From: Desulfobacterales bacterium
Lineage (GTDB): Bacteria; Desulfobacterota; Desulfobacteria; Desulfobacterales; RPRI01
Direction of reading: 5' to 3'
NCBI GenBank assembly: GCA_020052975.1
Contig: JAGVOC010000161.1
Span: forward strand, 1-11,937
Length of the DNA stretch: 11,937 nucleotides
Both the position numbers and the translations under genes were made by a program. Under the pieces are notes generated by a model. The model saw nothing but the letters and a program-made list of their open reading frames with translations. It did no database searches and was not told the DNA's origin. Position 1 is the stretch's first letter. Each line of letters opens with the position of its first letter. Below, piece by piece: positions 1 through 6,190 of this stretch.

Positions 1-2
1 AT

Positions 3-62
3 AAGTTTGCCGCTTTGATGGAGAATCTAAAAGCCTATATAGCGGCAGCAGGAAGGGTGTGA
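3..62 (+). CDS. C-terminal tail of an unidentified protein (partial)
   Basis: An open frame enters from the left edge and ends at a TGA at 60-62. It leaves 19 residues, KFAALMENLKAYIAAAGRV, which read as an amphipathic helix rich in Ala. No family can be recognised from so short a tail. It is on the same strand as the thioesterase that starts about 90 bp later, so it may be the preceding gene of the same operon. Chance openness over 60 bp is quite possible, hence the low confidence. Confidence 0.35.
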   Translation, partial: KFAALMENLKAYIAAAGRV

Positions 63-155
63 CAATTCCTTGACTTTTATGCCTTTATGATTTACCCTCC
101 TGACAAAGGAATCAGGTATTTGTTACCCCATATCTTAAGTTCAGGGAGAAAAAGG

Positions 156-578
156 ATGGATAAAAAAGTCCTGGAGGTTCTGTCCGGCAAAATCCAAAAT
201 GACCCCTATGCACGGTTTTTAGGCATCGAATTGATAGAGATCAATACGGGTTACTCAAAATTGAGGATGCCCTTAAAGGGCTGTATGCACAATTTTGTGG
301 GCATTGCTCATGGTGGCGCCATCTTCAGCTTGGCAGATCACGCATTCGCAGCGGCATCAAATTCTCACGGCACACTGGCTGTCGCCTTAAATATGAGTAT
401 CACTTATATTTCTGCTCCTTCGGAAGGTTCGGTTTTAGTGGCAGAAGCGAAAGAGATAAGTTTAACTCCAAGGACAGCCTTATACAGGATAGATGTATCA
501 ACTGAGGACAACAAGCTTATTGCCTCATGTCAGGGGATTGTTTACAGGAAAAAGAACCCTATACCCGGTATTGATTGA
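156..578 (+). CDS. PaaI-family hotdog-fold acyl-CoA thioesterase
   Basis: Encodes 140 residues, the usual size of a single hotdog-domain thioesterase (PaaI/YdiI group), which hydrolyses acyl- or aryl-CoA thioesters in the cytoplasm. The active-site pattern is visible: HN at 45-46, AHGG at 51-54 opening the long hotdog helix, and D61 on that helix. These match the Asn, His-Gly and Asp positions of PaaI. The strand pattern from about 73 to 132 (VALNMSITYISAP, then VLVAEAKEI) is the rest of the fold. The ATG at 156 was chosen because the purine-rich GGGAGAAAAAGG lies just upstream and families of this type begin near here. An in-frame ATG at 87 would add 23 residues that do not resemble the family. 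The substrate cannot be told from the sequence. The stop codon lies inside the target duplication of the downstream MITE-like element. Confidence 0.85.
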   Translation: MDKKVLEVLSGKIQNDPYARFLGIELIEINTGYSKLRMPLKGCMHNFVGIAHGGAIFSLADHAFAAASNSHGTLAVALNMSITYISAPSEGSVLVAEAKEISLTPRTALYRIDVSTEDNKLIASCQGIVYRKKNPIPGID

Positions 579-580
579 GC
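573..580. repeat. Left target-site duplication of the MITE-like element
   Basis: GATTGAGC here is repeated exactly at 737-744 on the other side of the inverted-repeat element. A ninth base (G) also matches, so the duplication is 8 or 9 bp depending on where the element is taken to begin. It contains the TGA stop codon of the thioesterase gene. Confidence 0.7.
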
Positions 581-736
581 GTAAAAGTTTACAGGGGTCA
601 GGGATCAGTTGTCAGACAACCTTTTTTTCAAAGACTTCCCGGATTGTTAAACTATCGGACAACATCAAGATGTTGATAACACTTCAAAATTAAAGTTTTT
701 CCTGATCCCTGACAACTGACACCAGTGAACTGTTAC
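581..736. mobile_element. MITE-like non-autonomous insertion (about 156 bp)
   Basis: The segment has imperfect terminal inverted repeats of about 21 bp: the left end begins GTAAAAGTTTACAGGGGTCA and the reverse complement of the right end begins GTAACAGTTCACTGGTGTCA, 17 of 21 positions identical. Inside the ends are further inverted copies of GTCAGGGATCAG (593-604 on the left, and as CTGATCCCTGAC at 702-713 on the right) and a small hairpin CAACATC-AA-GATGTTG near 660-675. It is flanked by an 8-9 bp direct repeat. It holds no open frame of useful length, so any movement would depend on a transposase in trans. Size, ends and target duplication fit a miniature inverted-repeat element. The parental family is not known to me. 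Confidence 0.65.
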
Positions 737-744
737 GATTGAGC
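737..744. repeat. Right target-site duplication of the MITE-like element
   Basis: Exact second copy of GATTGAGC (compare 573-580), directly abutting the right terminal inverted repeat. Removing 581-744 would restore an uninterrupted thioesterase stop followed by the leader of the next gene. Confidence 0.7.
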
Positions 745-773
745 GAAGGAGAGATTAAAAAAGGAATAAAGAG

Positions 774-1502
774 TTGAAATGGGCAGTCTTATCGGATATT
801 CACGGAAATTTGGAGGCATTTAATGCCGTTTTGGATTGTCTCTCTAAAGAGGGCATTGACAGAGTAGCCTTTCTGGGAGACATTGTTGGGTATGGGGCAA
901 ACCCCAATGAATGTATTGATCTCCTTAAAGATATTGCGGATATAATCGTGGCAGGCAACCACGATTACGGAGCCGTTGGATTAACTGATGCCTCCGGTTT
1001 CAACCCTGCAGCAAGGGCTGCCATTGAATGGACGGCAAAGGAGTTATCAACCATAAATCGCAACTTCCTGTCAGGGGTTCACTTAATTTCCATTAGAGAT
1101 GATATTGCATTTGTTCACTCTACACCATACAATCCACAAAATTGGGATTACCTCTTTTATCAGGATGATTTAACCATGAATTTTGATTCATTTCAAACCC
1201 GAATTTGTTTTATAGGACATTCTCATGTACCTGTTGTATTTAAAAAAGATAAGGAAGGAAAGACTTCCTCTTCAAAAACCCTGACAGTTCGATTGGAAGA
1301 AGGAGGCAGGTATATTATTAACGTGGGAAGCGTGGGACAACCCCGGGATGGTATCCCTGATGCTGCCTTTGGCATCTATGATGCAAAAGAATGCGTGTTC
1401 ACACTTAAAAGGTCCCCTTATGACATCGGGACTGCCCAAAAAAAGATTATAAAGGCTGGATTGCCGGAACGTTTGGCGGCAAGGATAGCTATAGGCAGAT
1501 AA
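774..1502 (+). CDS. Metallophosphoesterase family protein (calcineurin-like phosphatase/phosphodiesterase)
   Basis: A 242-residue cytoplasmic dinuclear-metal phosphoesterase. The metal ligands are in the canonical order: DIHGN with D8 and H10, GDIVGYG with D36, GNHD with N62 and H63, H115 in FVHST, and GHSHVP with H149 and H151. NVGSVGQPRDG (183-193) is the usual C-terminal block of the YfcE/MPP group. The physiological substrate cannot be assigned; relatives cleave phosphodiesters or phosphomonoesters. The start is a TTG, preceded by AAGGAATAAAGAG, because DIHGN must lie at the very N-terminus and no ATG lies suitably close. The gene follows the MITE-like element directly, so its leader may have been altered by that insertion. 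It is followed 56 bp later by larB, with no evident terminator between. Confidence 0.85.
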   Translation: MKWAVLSDIHGNLEAFNAVLDCLSKEGIDRVAFLGDIVGYGANPNECIDLLKDIADIIVAGNHDYGAVGLTDASGFNPAARAAIEWTAKELSTINRNFLSGVHLISIRDDIAFVHSTPYNPQNWDYLFYQDDLTMNFDSFQTRICFIGHSHVPVVFKKDKEGKTSSSKTLTVRLEEGGRYIINVGSVGQPRDGIPDAAFGIYDAKECVFTLKRSPYDIGTAQKKIIKAGLPERLAARIAIGR

Positions 1503-1558
1503 AGAAAAGGGGTTATCTCTACAGTGCTATAGCAAGGGACAAAAAGAGAGAAGAGTAG

Positions 1559-2317
1559 ATGGAACTGGGACAGTTAAAACGCTTGTTAGAAGGGGTTAAA
1601 AAGGGGGATGTTGGGATTGACGAAGCATTGGAGTCATTGAAGACCTTACCCTTTGAAGACATTGGTCATGCCACCATTGATCACCACCGCCATTTGAGGC
1701 TCGGATTCCCAGAGGTAATATTCGGCGAGGGGAAGTCGGATGGGGATATCATAGCCATAGTCCAAAGGATGATTGAGAAGGGAGAGAACATCTTAATAAC
1801 CAGGGTGGAGAAAAAGAAAGCCCTTAAAATAAAAAAGGCTTTTCCAAAGGCAAAATATTATCCAAAACCACGAGCAATTACAATAATAAATCAGCAAATA
1901 AAAAAGGAGGGGAAGGGCACTATCCTGGTCGTAAGCGCCGGAACCTCAGATATACCCATTGCTGACGAGGCTGTGCTCGTTGCCGAGATGATGGGCAACA
2001 GGGTAGATCGCCTTTATGATGTTGGAGTTGCCGGTATACATCGGTTGGTGAGTCAGCGGGAAAGGCTTTTGCAAGCCAGTGTCCTGGTGGTTGTGGCAGG
2101 AATGGAAGGGGCGCTGCCAAGTGTAGTTGGCGGACTCGTATCGAAACCGATTATTGCAGTTCCTACCAGCATTGGCTATGGAGCAAATTTTGGCGGAGTG
2201 ACTGCCTTGCTTGGGATGCTGAATTCCTGCGCCCCCGGGATTGCGGTTGTCAATATAGACAATGGCTTCGGGGCAGGATATATCGCGGGCTTAATAAATA
2301 AGGTAAATAATATATGA
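1559..2317 (+). CDS. larB: Nickel-pincer cofactor biosynthesis protein LarB
   Basis: A 252-residue LarB, the pyridinium-3,5-biscarboxylic acid mononucleotide synthase. It carboxylates nicotinic acid adenine dinucleotide and hydrolyses it, which is the first step towards the nickel-pincer nucleotide of lactate racemase and related enzymes. Family blocks visible: HRHLRLGFPEVIFGEGKS (44-60), then the PurE-like domain with VVSAGTSDIPIADEA (124-138), DVGVAGIHRL (154-163), AGMEGALPSVVGGL (180-193) and GYGANFGG (207-213). NSCAPGIAVVNIDNGFGAG (222-240) contains C224, which aligns with the catalytic cysteine described for LarB. The ATG is preceded by GAGAGAAGAG. It overlaps larC by 4 bp (ATGA), so the two are translationally coupled. 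It was long annotated as an AIR carboxylase (PurE) homologue, but the N-terminal half and the lar context identify it. Confidence 0.95.
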   Translation: MELGQLKRLLEGVKKGDVGIDEALESLKTLPFEDIGHATIDHHRHLRLGFPEVIFGEGKSDGDIIAIVQRMIEKGENILITRVEKKKALKIKKAFPKAKYYPKPRAITIINQQIKKEGKGTILVVSAGTSDIPIADEAVLVAEMMGNRVDRLYDVGVAGIHRLVSQRERLLQASVLVVVAGMEGALPSVVGGLVSKPIIAVPTSIGYGANFGGVTALLGMLNSCAPGIAVVNIDNGFGAGYIAGLINKVNNI

Positions 2318-3492
2318 GAATAGCCTATATTGATTGTTTTTCCGGAATTAGTGGGGATATGATTCTGGGTGCTATGGTGGATTTGGGACTGCCCAAGGCC
2401 AAACTAGAGGATGATCTGAGCAAGCTATCCTTAAGCGGGTATGAAATAATCTGTTCAACCGAAGCCAGGATGGAGATTAGCGGCTCCAGGGTAAAGGTAA
2501 TTCTAAAAGATAAGGATACTCACCACCGAAGCTTTTCCGATATAAGACGTCTTATTGATGGGAGTTCGCTGGATAAAGACACCAAAGACCTTAGTATCAG
2601 GGTATTCCAGCGTTTAGCGGAAGCGGAAGCTAAAATCCACAAAAGGGATATTGACAGTATATATTTCCATGAAGTGGGCGCTGTTGATTCTATCGTTGAT
2701 GTAGTCGGGGCAGCGGTTGGAGTAAAACACTTTGAGATTGAGGCGGTCTATGCCTCTCGGATTCCTTTGGGTTCAGGATTTGTAACCTGTCAGCATGGGA
2801 CTCTACCCCTTCCGGCGCCGGCAACCCTGGAGCTCCTGAAGGGTAAACCGGTCTATGAATCGGGTATCATGGGAGAGCTGGTTACTCCTACCGGTGCAGC
2901 CATAATTACCACATTAACAGATAAGTTTGGCAGGATGCCTCCGATGATAATAAGGGATGTAGGCTATGGTGTGGGGGACAAAGAATTTGAAAATATTCCC
3001 AATCTACTCAGGGTCGTTCTGGGAGACGATGAGCGAGAAAGAGAGGTTGATAGAGTAACTGTCATTGAAACTAACATTGACGATATGAATCCTGAGGTCT
3101 ATGACTTTTTGATGGAAAGACTCTTTGAAGAAGGTGCCCTGGATGTCTCTCTATCGCCCCTTCAGATGAAGAAGAACAGACCTTCGGTGCTGCTGAGGGT
3201 AATTTGCCATGAAGGGGATAAAGCCCGCGTGATCAATACGATTCTTGAGGAATCAACGTCTTTTGGTGTTCGTTATTATGAAGTGGGGAGGGTTAAGGTA
3301 CCCCGCAGATTGGAAGAGGTTGAAACAAGGTTTGGGAAAGTTACAGTAAAGATTTACCAGGACGGAGATACGATAATCAACGTATCACCTGAATATGAAG
3401 ACTGTAAGAAGATAGCAAAGGAAAAGAAAGCGCCGTTGAAAATGGTTTATAGTGAGGCGGTAAAAGAGGCTCTCTCTTCTTCTAAGAAGTGA
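2314..3492 (+). CDS. larC: Nickel-pincer cofactor nickel insertase LarC
   Basis: A 392-residue LarC, the CTP-dependent nickel insertase (cyclometallase) that completes the nickel-pincer nucleotide; formerly DUF111. The N-terminus IAYIDCFSGISGDM is the family signature. HEVGAVDSIVDVVG (about 119-132), LPLPAPATLELL and ELVTPTGAAI follow in order, and the C-terminal half contains ETNIDDMNPEVYDFLMERL and DVSLSPLQMKKNRP. In Lactobacillus plantarum the protein is made by a programmed frameshift joining LarC1 and LarC2; here it is one uninterrupted frame. It overlaps larB by 4 bp. The next 60 bp lead straight into the truncated mod remnant, so larC marks the left border of the restriction island. 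LarE and LarA are not in the window. Confidence 0.95.
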   Translation: MRIAYIDCFSGISGDMILGAMVDLGLPKAKLEDDLSKLSLSGYEIICSTEARMEISGSRVKVILKDKDTHHRSFSDIRRLIDGSSLDKDTKDLSIRVFQRLAEAEAKIHKRDIDSIYFHEVGAVDSIVDVVGAAVGVKHFEIEAVYASRIPLGSGFVTCQHGTLPLPAPATLELLKGKPVYESGIMGELVTPTGAAIITTLTDKFGRMPPMIIRDVGYGVGDKEFENIPNLLRVVLGDDEREREVDRVTVIETNIDDMNPEVYDFLMERLFEEGALDVSLSPLQMKKNRPSVLLRVICHEGDKARVINTILEESTSFGVRYYEVGRVKVPRRLEEVETRFGKVTVKIYQDGDTIINVSPEYEDCKKIAKEKKAPLKMVYSEAVKEALSSSKK

Positions 3493-3751
3493 AGCATTTA
3501 ATTATGACCGCTTTTAAAAACTTTTAATATTGCGATAAAAGAGAAGCAGTGAGATGGACGGAAAATCATTGGATATAACCGAAGAAAAACTTAGCAGGGA
3601 TACAGAAACATTAAAATTTCTGAAACCTTCTGATGTAATCAAAATACTTATAGAACAAGGTGGTGGGTTTAATGATAACGACATCATCCTTGACTTCTTC
3701 GCAGGCTCCTCAACCACCGCCCACGCCGTCTTAGCCCTTAATAAAGAAGAT

Positions 3752-3775
3752 CCTTCGACAGGCTCGGCACAGGCT
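3752..3775 (+). repeat. In-frame 24-nt repeat insertion inside mod
   Basis: CCTTCGACAGGCTCGGCACA followed by GGCT is inserted in frame between the Asp and Gly-Asn-Arg of the normal LNxEDGGNRK-type block of Mod, adding PSTGSAQA. I recognise the sequence (CCTTCGACARGCTCRGSACAGG type) as a short dispersed repeat seen inside unrelated coding genes of many environmental bacteria; the opposite strand gives the equally recognisable PACAEPVEG reading. The exact borders are uncertain by a codon. Confidence 0.6.
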
Positions 3776-4300
3776 GGCAACCGCAAATTCATCATGGTTC
3801 AGCTTCCTGAGAAATGCGATGAAAACTCGGAGGCTTTTAAAGCCGGTTACAAAACCATTGCGGAAATCGGCAAGGAACACATCCGCCGGGTAATCAAGAA
3901 AATCAAGGAAGAGCAGGAAGGCAAACTTGATTTGTACGGCAATGCGGAAAGACAGGATTTGGGCTTTAAGGTCTTTAAGCTTAAAGAATCCAACTTCAAA
4001 ATCTGGCGCTCAAAAATAGAGACCGAAGAAGAGCTTGTCGAGCAAATGCAGCAGCACCTTGAGCCTCTCGATGAGCACGCAAAGACAGAGGATGTTCTTT
4101 ATGAGTTCCTTCTGAAATCCGGTGTTCCTCTTACCGCAAAGATTGAAAAAGAGAGCGGCTATATCCTGGCGAATGATAAAGAAATAGCTTTGATACTGGA
4201 AAAGGCGGACGATAAAATTATTAAAAAGGTCATTGCCGAAAAACCTAGTAAAGTAATAACCCTCGACAGGCTTTTCAAAAACAACGACCAATTAAAAACC

Positions 4301-4342
4301 AATACCGCATTGCAGATGAAAGATGCGGGGGTAGAGTTTAAG
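4301..4342 (+). repeat. Mod 3'-end repeat, copy 1
   Basis: The last codons of the mod remnant (NTALQMKDAGVEFK) recur at 4486-4527 with 38 of 42 bases identical. The copy ends in the same frame 6-9 bases before a stop codon. This is the copy attached to the longer mod fragment. Confidence 0.8.
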
Positions 4343-4368
4343 ACAATATGAACTGTGAGCACACTTAT

Positions 4369-4396
4369 ATCACTTTGCCGGCGCCGGCAAAGTGAT
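4369..4396. repeat. 28-bp perfect palindrome
   Basis: ATCACTTTGCCGGC is followed at once by its exact reverse complement GCCGGCAAAGTGAT, with no spacer. The match stops at the next base on either side. It lies 17 bp after the mod stop. No T-run follows, so it is not a typical Rho-independent terminator, though a transcript could form a 12-13 bp hairpin. It could be a cruciform, a binding site for a dimeric protein, a mobile-element relic or a processing hairpin. The function is unknown. Confidence 0.8.
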
Positions 4397-4536
4397 CGAT
4401 ACAGGAAAAACTTGAATTGGAAGAAAAAGACGCAAAGGGATTGACCGGGCATTCGGAAGAGGAGTGAAGGAAATCAAAGAGAGACAATGCCGCATTTCAG
4501 ATGGAAGATGCGGGGATAGAGTTTAAGGCGGTGTAA
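4396..4536 (+). pseudogene. Relic of a second type III mod 3' end
   Basis: The frame that ends at the TAA at 4534-4536 encodes DNAAFQMEDAGIEFKAV, a diverged second copy of the Mod C-terminus (compare NTALQMKDAGVEFKTI ending at 4351). In the same frame, before an internal TGA at 4465-4467, is a charged stretch (EKLELEEKDAKGLTGHSEEE) that I cannot assign; it may be decayed mod sequence or unrelated. There is no start codon or ribosome-binding site for this frame. The relic abuts the GHKL gene (TAA, one base, ATG), so that gene may originally have been coupled to the end of a mod gene. Confidence 0.65.
4486..4527 (+). repeat. Mod 3'-end repeat, copy 2
   Basis: Second copy of the 42-bp segment at 4301-4342, with four substitutions. 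Two are in third codon positions and two change the residue, which suggests two related mod genes rather than a very recent tandem slip. Confidence 0.8.
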
Positions 4537-4537
4537 A

Positions 4538-6190
4538 ATGAATCAATCACCATTTGAAATGCGGTTTGATCCCCAGACAATTAGGCACTTGGGATTGAGA
4601 ATGTATTCTACACTTGCACCAGCATTGGCTGAAATTATCTCCAATTCCTATGATGCTGATGCAACTAATGTAATTGTGACATTGATTGAAGATAAAGGGA
4701 ATCCAAAAGAAATAAAAATTAAGGATGATGGGGTAGGAATCTCCTACGAAGAAATCAACGTTAAATTTCTTGTAATTGGACGTAATAGGCGGGATTATGA
4801 GGGAGACAAACCTTCTGTCAAATACAAGCGATTGCCTACTGGCAAAAAAGGTCTAGGGAAGCTTGCACTTTTTGGACTTGCAAAAACCATTACAATTACC
4901 ACAGTACAGGCAGGCAAACAGAATGAATTTGTATTAGACTGGGACGATTTAATGGCAGCGATTGGAAGTTACCGTCCGAAAGCAACTATTATCAACCAAA
5001 ATACAAAGTCAGATGATGGTACAGTTATTTCGATGACGGGGCTAAAAAGGAAAACAGCATTTGACTTTATAGGGTTAGCAGATAGTTTGTCCCGAATATT
5101 TCTTTTTGATAAGACATTTAACTTGCTGATTGAATCACCTTCTGGAGACAGAATTTCCATTGATAACAAGAGAAAATACAGCTTACTTAGTAAAGAATTT
5201 GATTGGACCCTTGATTCCCCTTTTTTGGTTCCAACCGAATCTGAATATTCAGGGAAAATTAACGGTCAACTTTTAACTTCCGAAAAACCGATAACACCAT
5301 CTTCCGGCCTAAGAGGAATAACGCTTTTTTCAAGAGGAAAACTCGTCAACGCCCCGGAATTTTTCTCAAGTAGCACATCAAGTCACTTTTACCAATATCT
5401 TACTGGTTGGATAAGTGTAGATTTTATTGACCTTTTAGATGATGATGTTATTTCGACAAATCGCCAATCTATAGATTGGGAACATCCCGAAATGGCAAAA
5501 CTTAGGAATTTTCTTTCTGGGATAGTTTCACAAATTAATGCTGATTGGCGAAAGAAGAGAAAAGAAAAAAAGGACAAGGATTTACAGGAAAAGACAGGTA
5601 TTGATACAGACAAATGGATAAGCACTTTACCGGATGATGTAAAAGCGAATACCAAACAAATCATCGAAACATTGGGTGGAGAAGATGCTCTTGAAAAATT
5701 CACTCCTGTAATAAAAGCTCTGCACGAAATAATTCCAGAATTTCCACTTCTACATTGGAGGCATTTGCACCCTGTTGTTCAAAACAAATCAAAGCAATAT
5801 TATATAACACAGGATTATTATACAGCTTTTATTGAGGCTGCGAAAAAATATATTAATGCTGTGGAAGAAAAATCAGGAAGTACGGTAAGTCCTGATTTTA
5901 GTTTGATGGGTGCGGTTTTTAAAGAAACAACAGGCGATTTGAATGTTATAGCTAATTATAAAAAGCAAGATGGAAGTGAATTCTCAGAAGATACTAAAAA
6001 AAATATACAAAGCGGTCAACAACACTTGTCTCAAGGTATTGTTGCCGGAGGACGAAACCCTCTTTGCCATGAAGAGATTGGAGAGTTGAAAACCTCTGAC
6101 TTGTTTTCTGAGAAAGACTGTTTGGATATGCTCAGCTTGCTATCGCATTTGTTTAAAAGACTTGATAATTCAATAAAAAGGATACCATGA
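4538..6190 (+). CDS. GHKL (MutL/MORC/Hsp90-like) ATPase with C-terminal Ymh/HEPN-like domain
   Basis: 550 residues. The N-terminal third is a GHKL ATPase: N-box AEIISNSYDADATNV with E32, N36 and D39; G1 box IKDDGVGIS (61-69); G2/lid TGKKGLGKLALFGLA (101-115). The segment to about 325 (DVISTNRQSIDW at 303-313) continues an Hsp90/MutL-type transducer. A highly charged, probably coiled linker (336-352) leads to the C-terminal domain from about 405: LHPVVQ, YYTAFIEAAKKYINAVEEKSG, LMGAVF, HLSQGIVAGGRNPLCHEE and a closing LLSHLFKRLDNS. This resembles the Hypoth_Ymh family (TIGR02391), and its R506-NPLC-H511 fits the RxxxxH motif of HEPN ribonucleases. GHKL ATPases of MORC type are known companions of cytosine methylases in restriction systems, acting as DNA-sensing or loop-forming ATPases. 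Its stop overlaps the methylase ATG by 4 bp, so the two are coupled. The RNase activity is inferred, not shown. The gene looks more AT-rich than lar or res. Confidence 0.85.
   Translation: MNQSPFEMRFDPQTIRHLGLRMYSTLAPALAEIISNSYDADATNVIVTLIEDKGNPKEIKIKDDGVGISYEEINVKFLVIGRNRRDYEGDKPSVKYKRLPTGKKGLGKLALFGLAKTITITTVQAGKQNEFVLDWDDLMAAIGSYRPKATIINQNTKSDDGTVISMTGLKRKTAFDFIGLADSLSRIFLFDKTFNLLIESPSGDRISIDNKRKYSLLSKEFDWTLDSPFLVPTESEYSGKINGQLLTSEKPITPSSGLRGITLFSRGKLVNAPEFFSSSTSSHFYQYLTGWISVDFIDLLDDDVISTNRQSIDWEHPEMAKLRNFLSGIVSQINADWRKKRKEKKDKDLQEKTGIDTDKWISTLPDDVKANTKQIIETLGGEDALEKFTPVIKALHEIIPEFPLLHWRHLHPVVQNKSKQYYITQDYYTAFIEAAKKYINAVEEKSGSTVSPDFSLMGAVFKETTGDLNVIANYKKQDGSEFSEDTKKNIQSGQQHLSQGIVAGGRNPLCHEEIGELKTSDLFSEKDCLDMLSLLSHLFKRLDNSIKRIP

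Larger units (their letters stand above)
3554..4351 (+). pseudogene. mod: 5'-truncated type III DNA methyltransferase (Mod), C-terminal part
   Basis: 265 residues matching the C-terminal part of type III modification methyltransferases, which are N6-adenine beta-class enzymes usually 550-700 residues long. The AdoMet-binding motif I is present (ILDFFAGSSTTAHAVL, 45-60), preceded by FLKPSDVIKILIEQ (motif X region) and followed by GNRKFIMVQLPE and the family C-terminus ending DAGVEFKTI. In beta-class enzymes the catalytic DPPY motif and the target-recognition region lie N-terminal to this, and they are missing: an in-frame TAA at 3536-3538 and the end of larC lie directly upstream. The ATG at 3554 has only a weak ribosome-binding site. 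Residues 67-74 (PSTGSAQA) are an in-frame repeat insertion not expected in the family. The fragment cannot methylate DNA alone. It is called a pseudogene on these grounds. Confidence 0.85.

Noticed and set aside
87..155. N-terminal extension of the thioesterase from an ATG at 87
   Set aside because: The 23 extra residues have no family resemblance and the ATG at 156 has the better ribosome-binding site.
493..693. Small + strand frame running from the thioesterase into the MITE-like element
   Set aside because: It overlaps the thioesterase in another frame, has no ribosome-binding site and reads through the inverted-repeat element.
1920..2120. 66-residue Pro/Arg/Gln-rich minus-strand frame
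   Set aside because: It is antisense to conserved LarB blocks, has unusual composition and no homology I can see.
3478..3492. CTTCTT-CT-AAGAAG hairpin at the end of larC as a terminator
   Set aside because: It is AT-rich with a 2-nt loop, lies inside the coding end and has no T-run after it.
4354..4363. GTGAGCAC words near 4354 and a related GTGTGCTC near 10271 as island attachment sites
   Set aside because: Only about 8 bp are shared, in inverted orientation, with no integrase gene; chance is enough.
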